Origin: Acidimicrobiaceae bacterium
Lineage (GTDB): Bacteria; Actinomycetota; Acidimicrobiia; Acidimicrobiales; Aldehydirespiratoraceae
Assembly: GCA_009843735.1 (NCBI GenBank)
Contig: VYCW01000099.1
Coordinates: 8,602-72,601 of the forward strand
DNA length: 64,000 nt
Direction: 5' to 3'
The position numbers and the translations under genes are program-made. Below, piece after piece: positions 29,500 to 38,814 of this stretch. The notes beneath the pieces were generated by a model, which saw nothing but the letters and a program-made list of their open reading frames with translations, had not been told where the DNA came from and did no database searches. Position 1 is the first letter of the stretch. Each line of letters opens with the position of its first letter.

Positions 29500-31928
29500 G
29501 GAGCCTCGCAGAACTCCAGACCCAGCGTGTCGAGATCGTCGGCCAGGGTTTCGAGCGCCTCCCAGGCCGCAGGGAGGCACCCGGTCAGGGAGTTGGTGCC
29601 GCCCAGGATGATCTGCTCAAGGCCGGTCAGCTCGCCCAGCTCAGCTCGGATCTCGCCCGTCAGCTGGTTGTCGTGCAGCCACAGCCGCTTGATGCTGGCC
29701 AGGTTCCCCAGATGTGCCGGGATCTCACCGGTGAGCTGGTTGCCGTCGAGGTAGAGCCGCCGGAGTCTGGTCAGGTTGCCGAGGTGTGGCGGGATGGGGC
29801 CGGACAGGTCGTTGCCCCTGAGCCACAACTCGGTCAACAGCGTTAGGTCGCCGAGCTCCGTCGGGATCGGGCCCGACAGCATGTTGTCGTCGAGGTCGAG
29901 CCGGGTGAGGTTGGTGAGCCGGCCGAGCTCAGCCGGGATCTCGCCGGTGAGCTGGTTGTGCCACAGGTTCAACTGCTTGAGGCTTGCCAGGTTGCCCAGC
30001 TCGGCCGGGATCTCGCCCGAGAGCTCGTTCCAGCGGAGCCTGAGGATCCTGAGGTTGGCGAGCTGTCCGAGTTCTTCGGGGATCTCACCGTCGAGGAAGT
30101 TGAAGCTGAAGTACATCGCCTCGAGGCCGGCGAGGTCCCCGAGCTCCGGCGGGATCGGGCCCGACAGCGAGTTGCGGCTGAGGTCCAGCCACTCGAGCTG
30201 GCTGAGGTCGGCCAACGACTCTGGGATCTCCCCGTTCAGCAGATTGTCGCCGAGCCTCAGTTGGACCAGGTTCGAGAGGCCTCCGATGCTGTCGGGGATG
30301 GCCTGCGACAGCCGATTGCTTCTCAGGTCGAGCACCTCGAGGGCATCCAGGTCGCCGATGGCCTCCGGGATCAGGCCCGACAGCAGGTTGTTCTGAAGCC
30401 TCAGCCGCTTGAGCTTGCCCAGTTCGCCGATCCCCGTGGGGATCGCGCCAGTGAGCGAGTTGCTGCGCAGGTCGAGCTCTTCGAGCCTCTTCAGACGGCC
30501 GATTCCGTCGGGGATCAACCCTGACAGCTCGTTGTCGCTCAGGTCCAAGTGCTGCAAGTCGCTGAGGTTCGCCAGTTGCTCAGGGATCTGGCCGTGGAGC
30601 CAGTTGCCGGCGAGGCTGAGGTGCTCCAGATTGGCGAGGCTGCCCAGAGTCGGGGGAATCTGTCCGGACAGATCGTTGCCGTCGAGGCGCAGCCGCTCCA
30701 GATGGACCAGGTCGCCGACCGATGCCGGGATGTCGCCGGAGAGCCGGTTGTCGTGGAGGTACAGGCTCCGCAGCGGCCGAAGCTGGCCGAGTTCAGCGGG
30801 AATGGGGCCTGACAGCCGGTTGCCTTGAAGCCACAGGTCTCGGAGAAGGCGCAGGTCGCCGATCTCAGCGGGTATGGGCCCGGACAGCTCGTTGTAATCG
30901 AGCCATAGGTACCGCAGCCGGCCCAGCCGGCCGAGCTCGGCGGGAATGGGCCCCGACAACTGGTTGTAACCGAGCCGCAGCCGCTGAAGCCCGGTCAGCC
31001 TTCCCAACTCGGGCGGGATCGTGCCGGACAGGTCGTTGAGGCCGACGCTCAGATCCTCCAGCGAGGCGAGGTCGCCCAACTCGGGGGGTATCTCCCCGGT
31101 GAGACCGTTGCGCCACAGGCTCAGCGTCTTGAGCCGGGACAGGCGGCCGAGTTCGGCCGGGATCGGGCCCGAAAGGCTGTTGGAGTTGAGATCGAGCCAG
31201 GTCAGGTTGGCCAGACCGCCAATCTCGGGGGGAATCTCGCCCGACAGCGAGTTGCGGCTCAGGTCCAGCCAGACGAGGTTCTCCAGCCGCCCCATCCCGG
31301 CCGGAATCGCGCCGGACAGCCGGTTGTCGCTGAGCATCAGGCGGGTCAGGCTGGCGAGGTCGCCGACCGAGTCTGGCAACGCGCGGGAGAAACCGTTGCC
31401 TCGCAGGTCGAGGACCCTGAGGCTGGCGAGGGCACCGATCTCTGCGGGGATGGCCCCGAACATCACATTGTGCTTGAGATCCAGCACCTCCAGATCGGCG
31501 AGGCCGCCTATCTCGGCCGGGATCGGGCGGTCAAGCCGGTTGCTCCGGAGGTCCAGGTGCCTCAGGTTGGCCAGATCGCCGGTCTCGGCGGGGATCTCTC
31601 CGTACAGGTCATTGTCGCCCAGGTCCAGGTGCTCCAGGGCGGCGAGAGTGCCGATGGAGGCCGGGAGCTGTCCGAAGAGTCCGTTGGAGGGCAGCACGAG
31701 GCCCACCACCCGGCCCGTGCTGTCGGCGTCGACGCCGTACCACCGGGCAAGGGGCAGGCTCGAGCCCCAGTTGTCGCTTCGATCCCAGCCGTCCCCGCCG
31801 GTGGCCGCGAAGAGTTCCATCAGCGCTTGCCGGTCGGAGGGTTCTTCGTCTTGGGCCAGAGCGGTTGACGGCACGGTGAGCGACGCAAGCAGGACCGCGG
31901 CGGCCATTGCACGGGTAGCGATGTTCAC
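29496..31928 (-). CDS. Secreted leucine-rich-repeat protein (30 plant-type 24-aa LRRs)
   Basis: GTG 31928 with Sec signal (VNIATRAMAAAVLLASLTVPSTALAQD), N-cap LMELFAATGGDGWDRSDNWGSSLPLARWYGV, tandem LxxLxLxxNxLSGxIPxxLGxL, C-cap ...LGLEFCEAP. Confidence 0.93.
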   Translation of the reverse strand: MNIATRAMAAAVLLASLTVPSTALAQDEEPSDRQALMELFAATGGDGWDRSDNWGSSLPLARWYGVDADSTGRVVGLVLPSNGLFGQLPASIGTLAALEHLDLGDNDLYGEIPAETGDLANLRHLDLRSNRLDRPIPAEIGGLADLEVLDLKHNVMFGAIPAEIGALASLRVLDLRGNGFSRALPDSVGDLASLTRLMLSDNRLSGAIPAGMGRLENLVWLDLSRNSLSGEIPPEIGGLANLTWLDLNSNSLSGPIPAELGRLSRLKTLSLWRNGLTGEIPPELGDLASLEDLSVGLNDLSGTIPPELGRLTGLQRLRLGYNQLSGPIPAELGRLGRLRYLWLDYNELSGPIPAEIGDLRLLRDLWLQGNRLSGPIPAELGQLRPLRSLYLHDNRLSGDIPASVGDLVHLERLRLDGNDLSGQIPPTLGSLANLEHLSLAGNWLHGQIPEQLANLSDLQHLDLSDNELSGLIPDGIGRLKRLEELDLRSNSLTGAIPTGIGELGKLKRLRLQNNLLSGLIPEAIGDLDALEVLDLRSNRLSQAIPDSIGGLSNLVQLRLGDNLLNGEIPESLADLSQLEWLDLSRNSLSGPIPPELGDLAGLEAMYFSFNFLDGEIPEELGQLANLRILRLRWNELSGEIPAELGNLASLKQLNLWHNQLTGEIPAELGRLTNLTRLDLDDNMLSGPIPTELGDLTLLTELWLRGNDLSGPIPPHLGNLTRLRRLYLDGNQLTGEIPAHLGNLASIKRLWLHDNQLTGEIRAELGELTGLEQIILGGTNSLTGCLPAAWEALETLADDLDTLGLEFCEAP
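29553..31715 (-). repeat. 72-bp-period coding tandem array encoding 30 LRRs
   Basis: 29 units of exactly 24 codons plus one final 25-codon unit; unit count is consistent with the CDS coordinates. Confidence 0.9.
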
Positions 31929-32041
31929 GAGTGGACTTCCAATCCTTCGGGCAGGCGAAGCAGCCGCAACGTACACACCCGTGCGGGGCCGGCCGCGGAC
32001 CCTCGCTCGCCCCGGGGACACGCCGCCATTAGCGTCTGCCC

Positions 32042-33559
32042 ATGAGCGGGCCCAACATCCTGGTCGTCATGGCCGATCAACTGGCGCCCCACTTCACGGG
32101 CGCATACGGCCACCCTCTGGTGCAGACGCCGGCGCTGGAGGCGCTGGCCGAGAGGGGCACCCGTTTCGACGCCGCCTACTGCCACTCGCCGCTGTGCGCG
32201 CCGGCCCGCCTCTCGATGCTGTCGGGCCAGCCGGTCTCCGCCATCGGGGCATGGGACAACGCCGCCGAGTTCCCGGCGTCGGTACCAACTCTCGCTCACG
32301 GACTGCTGCTCGCCGGCTACCGCACCATCCTTTCAGGGAAGATGCATTTCGTGGGGCCCGACCAACTGCACGGGTTCGACGAGCGCCTCACCACCGACAT
32401 CTACCCGGCCGACTTCGCCTGGACCCCCAACTGGGACGAGTCCGACGCCAGGATCGACAAGTGGTACCACAATATGGACAGCCTCTCGGAGGCGGGCCAG
32501 GCGCTAGCCACCTACCAGATCGACTACGACGAGGAGGTCGGGTTCGCAGCCGTGCGCCGCCTGTACGACTTGGCCCGGGACCCCGACGAGCGGCCCTTCT
32601 TCCTGGTGGCGTCGTTCATCCATCCCCACGACCCCTACGTGGCCCGGCCCGAGTGGTGGAGCCTCTACGACCACGACGACATCGACTTGCCCGAACCGAT
32701 GCCCGACCACGCGTTGGACCCCCACACCCGGCGGATCCGTCGGGGCATCGAGGCCGATACCGTCGGCTATAGCACCGACCAGTGCCGTAACGCCCGCCAC
32801 GGCTACTACGCCAACACGAGCTACTTCGACTCATGGGTGGGCCGCCTCGTGCAGGTCTTGGACGAGACCGGGCGCATCGACGACACCGTGATCATCGCCA
32901 CCAGCGACCACGGCGACATGCTGGGTGATCGGGGAACGTTCTTCAAGATGTCGTTCTTCGAGCGGTCGGCCCGGGTGCCGCTGATCATGGCCGGGCCCGG
33001 CATTGCCAACCGCTCGGTGGCCAACGTGTGCTCACACCTCGACCTGCTGCCCACCCTGCTGGACATCGCCACCTCCGGTGGAGCCCGGCCCAAGCTCGGT
33101 GCCCCCGTCGCCGGACGCAGCCTCTGGGAGCTCGCGACCGGCGGTACGGACCCGGTCGACGAGACCACCGGCGAGTACATGGCCGAGATGACCTCCCACC
33201 CGATCTTCATGATCCGCCGGGGCCGCCACAAGTACATCCACTGCGACACCGATCCTCCCTTGCTCTACGACGTCGTCGCCGATCCCGCTGAACGCACCGA
33301 CCTGGCGGACGATCCCGACTCCGCCGACCTGGCCGCCGCCTTCGCAGCCGAGACGGCCCAGCGCTGGGACAGCACCGAGATCCGTGAGCGCGTGCTCCAC
33401 TCGCAGCGCTCCCGTCGAGTGCTGCACGCCGCTGTCGAGTCTGATACGTCGCTCTCGTGGGACTACAGCCCGGTCCGCGACGCGGCCGACGAGTACGTCC
33501 GCACCCACATGGACTGGGCCGAGGCGGGTCCACGCAGCCGCTTCCCTCGTCTCGACTGA
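32042..33559 (+). CDS. betC: Choline-sulfatase family sulfatase
   Basis: NILVVMADQLAPHFTGAYG, formylglycine motif CAPAR, AWDNAAEFPAS, GKMHFVGPDQLHGF, C-terminal VLHSQRSRRVLHAAV...WDYSP...YVRTHMD...SRFP typical of BetC. Confidence 0.85.
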   Translation: MSGPNILVVMADQLAPHFTGAYGHPLVQTPALEALAERGTRFDAAYCHSPLCAPARLSMLSGQPVSAIGAWDNAAEFPASVPTLAHGLLLAGYRTILSGKMHFVGPDQLHGFDERLTTDIYPADFAWTPNWDESDARIDKWYHNMDSLSEAGQALATYQIDYDEEVGFAAVRRLYDLARDPDERPFFLVASFIHPHDPYVARPEWWSLYDHDDIDLPEPMPDHALDPHTRRIRRGIEADTVGYSTDQCRNARHGYYANTSYFDSWVGRLVQVLDETGRIDDTVIIATSDHGDMLGDRGTFFKMSFFERSARVPLIMAGPGIANRSVANVCSHLDLLPTLLDIATSGGARPKLGAPVAGRSLWELATGGTDPVDETTGEYMAEMTSHPIFMIRRGRHKYIHCDTDPPLLYDVVADPAERTDLADDPDSADLAAAFAAETAQRWDSTEIRERVLHSQRSRRVLHAAVESDTSLSWDYSPVRDAADEYVRTHMDWAEAGPRSRFPRLD

Positions 33560-33591
33560 TCCGCACCGCCGACTGCCGGTGGCCGCGAACG

Positions 33592-33930
33592 TCAGTCCCA
33601 GCCGAGATCCTCCAGCGTGTCGTCGTCGATGCCGAAGTGGTGGGCCACCTCGTGGACGACCGTGACAGTTATCTGATCGAGGAGCTCCTCCTCGCTGTCG
33701 CAGATCGCGCAGATCGGCAGCCGGTAGACGGTTACCCGATCGGGCATGGCCATGCCGCCGTAGTCGCCCCGCTCGGTCAGAGGCACGCCCTCGTACAGGC
33801 CGAGGAGGTCCTCGTCGCCGTGGACGTCCTCCACGACCACGGCGACGTTCTCCATCATCTCGCCCAGTTCCAGCGGCAGCGAGTCGAGAGCCTCCCCCAC
33901 TAGCCGCTCGAAGCGCACCTCGTCGATCAT
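33592..33930 (-). CDS. Zincin-like metallopeptidase (HExxH)
   Basis: 112 aa; VVHEVAHHFGIDD. Confidence 0.9.
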   Translation of the reverse strand: MIDEVRFERLVGEALDSLPLELGEMMENVAVVVEDVHGDEDLLGLYEGVPLTERGDYGGMAMPDRVTVYRLPICAICDSEEELLDQITVTVVHEVAHHFGIDDDTLEDLGWD

Positions 33931-34007
33931 GAACACCGCCCCAGACAGTACCGAACCGCTGCCAGGGCCAACCGCTCGCCGCAGGCGCGGCCCGGCTCTA
34001 GGGTCGG

Positions 34008-35759
34008 GTGGTGGCCGACTCCGTACATCCGCTGCTGGCCGGCTTGACCGTTGAGCAGAGCGACGCGGTGACGACCCGGGCATCGCCGATGTGCATCATT
34101 GCCGGCGCCGGCTCGGGCAAGACCCGGGTCCTGACCCGGCGAATCGCCTGGCAGGCCAGCCAGGGCAGCGCCGATCCCCGGCGCACCCTCGCGGTGACAT
34201 TCACCAGGCGGGCGGCCCGGGAACTGCGGGCCCGCCTGCGCAGGCTCGGCCTCAACGACGAGGTGCGGGCCGGGACGTTCCACGCGGTCGCGCTGGCCCA
34301 ACTCCGTCGCCACGCGGCCGACGCGGGCCGCCGGCCGCCCCGGATCCTGGAGAACCCCGGTGGGCTCATCGCCGAGTTGCGGCCCAAGGCCGACCGCGCC
34401 GCGGTAACCGACATCGTCAACGAGATCGGCTGGTGCCGGGCCCGTCTCGTCATCCCGGAGGAGTACACGGCCGAGGCACGGGCCGCGGGCAGGCGCCCAC
34501 CGTGGGGCCGAGCCGACCGCTTCGCCCAGCTCTACGCGGACTACGAGTCGGCCAAGCGCAGGCGACGGGTGTTCGACTTCGACGACGTGCTCTCCCGCTC
34601 CCTGGAGCTGATGGCCACCGAGCCCAAGCATGCGGCGGCTCACCGCTGGCTGCACAAGCACGTGCTCGTCGACGAGTTCCAGGACATCAACCCGCTGCAG
34701 TTCGCCCTGCTGCGCTCCTGGCTGGGACCGGACTCGACGCTCGTGGTGGTCGGCGACCCGGACCAGGCCATCTACGGCTGGAACGGGGCCGATCCCGGCC
34801 TGATCGACGCCGTCGGCGAGCACCTGCCCGGCTGCGCGGTGCTGCACATGCGCACCAACTTCCGGTCGACGCCGGAGGTGATGGCCGCGGCCGGACGGCT
34901 GCTGGGCCGCTCACCGCAGCCCGCGGTGCGGCCGCCGGGCGACGAGCCCACTGTCACCGTCTGCGACGGCTCCGACGAGGCCTCGGTGCTGGCCAGGGCC
35001 GTGCGGCACCGCCACCGTCCCGGCTCGCGGTGGCGCCGCCAGGCAGTGCTGGCCCGGACCAACGCCCAGCTCGAGCCGCTGCGGCGGGCGCTGCTGCGCC
35101 ACGGCATCCCGGTGGCCGCCCCGAGTGAGCGCAGCCTGATCCGCAAGCCGGAAGTCGCGGCCCTGCTCGGGGCGTGGCCCGCCGACGCGAGCCTTGCCTC
35201 CTGCGTTGCCGGTATCGACCGGGAGGGGCGCGACCCAGAGTTCGCGGCCACTCCGGTGGCCGGCGGGCCTGTCGAGGACACACCCGAGGCGCGAGCAACG
35301 GTCGAAGCCTTCCTGGAGTTCGCCAACGACCATCTGACGCTGGATCCCGACTCCACCGTCGCTGCCTTCCGCACCGCGCTGCGGGCCGACGACCGCGCCG
35401 CCGCGCCCTCCGACGGCGTCGACCTCATGACCTTCCATGCAGCCAAGGGACTGGAGTGGCCCGTAGTCCATCTCGTCGGCATGGAGGACGGGTACGTCCC
35501 GATCGCCCACGCCCGCACCGCCGCGGCCCAGGCCGAGGAGCGCCGCCTGCTGCACGTGGCCGTCACCCGGGCCGAGCAGGAACTGCACGTCCTGTGGTGC
35601 GACCGGCGTGACCTCGGAGGCGACCGCGTCGACCGCGAGCCTTCCCCGTGGCTGGAGATGATCGGCAGCTCGCGGCGCTCCGACGACATCGAATCGCGGA
35701 GGACCCGGAACCTGGAGGGCGTGGCCCGGGCCCGCAGGGCGAAGATGGGCTCGGACTAG
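34008..35759 (+). CDS. UvrD/Rep-family superfamily 1 DNA helicase
   Basis: LTVEQSDAV Q-motif, IAGAGSGKTRVLTRRI, VDEFQDINPLQ, GDPDQAIYGWNGAD, MTFHAAKGLEWPVVHLVGMEDG, VAVTRAEQELHV. Confidence 0.94.
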   Translation: MVADSVHPLLAGLTVEQSDAVTTRASPMCIIAGAGSGKTRVLTRRIAWQASQGSADPRRTLAVTFTRRAARELRARLRRLGLNDEVRAGTFHAVALAQLRRHAADAGRRPPRILENPGGLIAELRPKADRAAVTDIVNEIGWCRARLVIPEEYTAEARAAGRRPPWGRADRFAQLYADYESAKRRRRVFDFDDVLSRSLELMATEPKHAAAHRWLHKHVLVDEFQDINPLQFALLRSWLGPDSTLVVVGDPDQAIYGWNGADPGLIDAVGEHLPGCAVLHMRTNFRSTPEVMAAAGRLLGRSPQPAVRPPGDEPTVTVCDGSDEASVLARAVRHRHRPGSRWRRQAVLARTNAQLEPLRRALLRHGIPVAAPSERSLIRKPEVAALLGAWPADASLASCVAGIDREGRDPEFAATPVAGGPVEDTPEARATVEAFLEFANDHLTLDPDSTVAAFRTALRADDRAAAPSDGVDLMTFHAAKGLEWPVVHLVGMEDGYVPIAHARTAAAQAEERRLLHVAVTRAEQELHVLWCDRRDLGGDRVDREPSPWLEMIGSSRRSDDIESRRTRNLEGVARARRAKMGSD

Positions 35760-37984
35760 CCGGTCTCGGCGCGGGGCATGGCCACTACCGCCACGTTGGC
35801 GGTACAGCGCTCCAGAACCGTCTCGACGGTGTGGCCGAGGAAGGGGCGACCGTCAACGTTGCGCAGCGACGCTCCCAGGACCACGAGGTCTGCCTCCTGC
35901 TCCTCGGCCACCGACACCAGCGTCGACGCCGTCGACGAGCCCGACTGCACCAGCGTGCGGGCCTCGACCCCCATCTCCGCCCCCCGTGCCCTGGCGGCGT
36001 CCACGAGCGCATCGACCACCGGTCGAGCCGCTTCGGGGTGGGCTTCGCCGAGCACGCGGGTCGCCAGCCTGCTGCTGGTCAGCCGCTTGGGCAGCATCCG
36101 CAGCTCCGGCCACTGCCGTTGCACGACGTGGGTCAGCACCACCTCGGTGCCCAACTGGCTGCTTACCCCGAAGGCCACCTCCTGAGCGGCCCTCGATGAC
36201 CGCGTGCCGGTGACGGGCACGATGGCCCGGGTGAAGGCGCCGGGCAGCGGAGTCTCAAGACCCTCGGCCCGCCTGACGATCACCACCGGCAGCGGCGAAT
36301 GCAGCAGGAGCTCGTCGACCAGGGGCGAATAGAGCTGGCCCTCGTGGCGGCCGGCCACCCCGACGCAGATCGCCCCGTAGCCGAGGCGGGCCTCGGCCAC
36401 GATGGCTGCCGCGACAACTGCGCCGGCTGCACTGGAGGCCCTCACTTGGCGATGATCGACCTCCCGCCCGTCGAGCACGTTGCGGACGATGGTGATGTCG
36501 GGCCACTGGCCCCTGGTCGCGCCGTCGGAGTGGTAGGAGCCGTCACCGAGGCTCTCGGGCGCCACTGAGATCACGGTGGCGGGCACCTGCACCGGCCAGG
36601 CGAAGTGCATGAGCTGCGCGGCCGCGATGGACGCCGGTTCGGCTCGCGAGGCGAGAAGCAGCCGCGACGAGCGCACCACCAGGTTCCGGCTCAGCGCCTC
36701 CTCGCGCTCGAGGCGCTCACGCTCCGCGGGAGACCCCATCCAGTCCCGCACCGCCAGGCGCAGACTGACGGCGGCAAACACCGAGGTCACGAGGGGCACG
36801 ATCACGATGACGGTGTAGGCCGTCTCGCTGAACACGCCCAGCGACAGCCCCACCGAGGCGATGACGATCTCCAAGGCACCCCTGGCGTTCAGGCCTGCCC
36901 CCAGGGCCACCGCAGCCCGCTGAGACTGCCCGGCCAGTCGCGCGCCCACGAAGGCACCGGCGAACTTGGCCACGATGGCCACCACCATCACAACGCCCGC
37001 CCATGCCAGTGCATCGCCCTCGCCGAGCAGGGAGAGGTCAACCCGCAGTCCGGCCATGGCGAAGAACACCGGGGCGAGGAAGGCGTTGGTGAGCGACTCG
37101 ATGTGATGGACGACCTCGTGCTGCTGGAAGCGCGACCGGTTCAGCACCACCCCGGCCACGAAAGCCCCGAGCACCGCCTCGATGCCCAGCGCCTGGGTGG
37201 CCACGCCGAAGGCGAGCATCGTGAACACCGCGACGCCGAGCGCGCCGTGCAGGTTGGGGCCGTCGCGCCTGACGCGCCGCAGGCCGGCGTCGACGGCGCG
37301 CTGGCCGAGAGTCATGGCCAGCGCCAGGAACGCGGCCAGGCCGATCACCGTCCGCAGCGTTCCGGTCACCGACACCTGGCCTGCGGTGGCGAAGCCCGTG
37401 AACACGGCCAGCATCACCCAGCCGACCACGTCGTTGGCCATCCCGGCGGCCACCGTGATCTGGCCGAAGTCGCGCCTCATCAGCCCGAGCTCCGACAGGA
37501 TCCGGGCGATCACGGCCAGGGCCGACACCGACAGCGCCAGCGCCACGAACAGCGCGAACACGGTGCGGTCGGCACCCCCGCCAACGAAATCCGCCGGCAG
37601 CAGGAGACCGGTCGCGAGGCCTCCCGCCAGCGGCACGAGGAGGCTGAATCCGGTGACCAGCGCGGCGGCGCGCCCCAAGCGCCGTATCAGTGCCAGGTCG
37701 GTCTCGAACCCGGCCGTGACCAGCAGCAGCGCCACCCCGATCCAAGTCACCGCGAACAGCGCGCCCGAGGAGATCTCCTCCTGGGGGATGAACCACTCGA
37801 ACCCGCTCGGCCACACCGCTCCGAACACCGAGGGCCCGAGGACGACGCCGGCAGCCAGCTGGCCGACTACCGACGGCAGCCCGACCCTCCGCATGGCGTA
37901 TCCCACCGCCCGAGCCGCCACGACCAGCACCAGCAGCTGCGTCCAGAAGACGAGCAGGGCGTGCTCGTCGAGCGGGGTCAGCAT
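35756..37984 (-). CDS. Cation/proton antiporter (Kef/CPA2-type) with C-terminal universal stress domains
   Basis: 742 aa from ATG 37984; GQLAAGVVLGPSVFG, multi-TM; C-terminal USP (AIVPVTGTRSSRAAQEV...VVLGASLRNVDGRPFLGHTVETVL). Confidence 0.9.
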   Translation of the reverse strand: MLTPLDEHALLVFWTQLLVLVVAARAVGYAMRRVGLPSVVGQLAAGVVLGPSVFGAVWPSGFEWFIPQEEISSGALFAVTWIGVALLLVTAGFETDLALIRRLGRAAALVTGFSLLVPLAGGLATGLLLPADFVGGGADRTVFALFVALALSVSALAVIARILSELGLMRRDFGQITVAAGMANDVVGWVMLAVFTGFATAGQVSVTGTLRTVIGLAAFLALAMTLGQRAVDAGLRRVRRDGPNLHGALGVAVFTMLAFGVATQALGIEAVLGAFVAGVVLNRSRFQQHEVVHHIESLTNAFLAPVFFAMAGLRVDLSLLGEGDALAWAGVVMVVAIVAKFAGAFVGARLAGQSQRAAVALGAGLNARGALEIVIASVGLSLGVFSETAYTVIVIVPLVTSVFAAVSLRLAVRDWMGSPAERERLEREEALSRNLVVRSSRLLLASRAEPASIAAAQLMHFAWPVQVPATVISVAPESLGDGSYHSDGATRGQWPDITIVRNVLDGREVDHRQVRASSAAGAVVAAAIVAEARLGYGAICVGVAGRHEGQLYSPLVDELLLHSPLPVVIVRRAEGLETPLPGAFTRAIVPVTGTRSSRAAQEVAFGVSSQLGTEVVLTHVVQRQWPELRMLPKRLTSSRLATRVLGEAHPEAARPVVDALVDAARARGAEMGVEARTLVQSGSSTASTLVSVAEEQEADLVVLGASLRNVDGRPFLGHTVETVLERCTANVAVVAMPRAETG

Positions 37985-38775
37985 GGCAAGGCGCCCTCGT
38001 CCAGGTCGACGTACATGGGCGCGTGGTCGCTGGGCGGGTCGTACTTGGGACCCTTGCGCTCGTTGCGGTCGATGAGCACGAAGCCGGCCGCGTCGGCAAC
38101 CGGGCGGGTCGCCAGCGCGAGGTCGATGCGCATGCCCTTGCGCTTGTGGAAGTCGCCGCCCCGGTAGTCCCACCACGTGAACAGCCCATCGTCGGGGTAG
38201 TGCTCGCGGAACAGGTCGACCAGTCCCCACTCGAGCAGGCCGGCCAGGCGCTCCCTCTCGGCCGCGCTGGTGTGAGTGCTGTCGGTGAAGGCGGCGGGGT
38301 CGTACACGTCCCGGTCTTCGGGGGCGATGTTGAAGTCGCCGCACACCAGCGCGGGGGCGCCGGGATCGGCCTGGACCTCCAGCGAGGCCCGCAGGCGCTG
38401 GAGCCAGTCGAGTTTGTAGTGGTAGTGGTCGTGGTCCAAGGCCCGGCCGTTGGGCACGTAGCACGACGCCACCCGCACGCCCCCGCAGGTGGCCCATGCC
38501 AGCCGGGCGTCGGGGTCCGGGTCGATGCCGTCGCCGAACCCGGCCACCGGATCGGTGAGTCCCACCCTGCTCAACACGGCCACGCCGTTCCAGCGGCCCT
38601 CACCGTTGTGGAAGCAGTCGTAGCCGAGCGATTGGAAGGCCAGCGTCGGGAAGGCGTCGTCGGCCAGCTTGGTCTCCTGGAGGCACATCACGTCGGGCGA
38701 GAAGGCCTCGATCCAGCGCTGCACCCGGTCCAGCCGCGCCTTGAGGGAGTTGACGTTCCAGGTGACGACCCGCAC
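37978..38775 (-). CDS. xth: Exodeoxyribonuclease III
   Basis: MRVVTWNVNSLKARLDRVQRWIEAF, PDVMCLQETKL, VCGDFNIAPEDRDVYDP, RIDLALATRP, SDHAPMYVDL. Confidence 0.96.
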   Translation of the reverse strand: MRVVTWNVNSLKARLDRVQRWIEAFSPDVMCLQETKLADDAFPTLAFQSLGYDCFHNGEGRWNGVAVLSRVGLTDPVAGFGDGIDPDPDARLAWATCGGVRVASCYVPNGRALDHDHYHYKLDWLQRLRASLEVQADPGAPALVCGDFNIAPEDRDVYDPAAFTDSTHTSAAERERLAGLLEWGLVDLFREHYPDDGLFTWWDYRGGDFHKRKGMRIDLALATRPVADAAGFVLIDRNERKGPKYDPPSDHAPMYVDLDEGALPC

Positions 38776-38814
38776 ACGGCGACCCTATACGCGCCGACAA
38801 CTAGCATTGTCGCC

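Noticed and set aside
29553-31715. LRR coding array as possible non-coding tandem repeat or CRISPR-like array
   Set aside because: Period is exactly 72 bp and in frame; units vary at synonymous and solvent-exposed positions, consistent with protein-coding LRRs; no spacer/repeat structure.
37985-38497. N-terminal extension of the Kef-type antiporter ORF
   Set aside because: Overlaps xth in another frame; conserved antiporter begins at ATG 37984.
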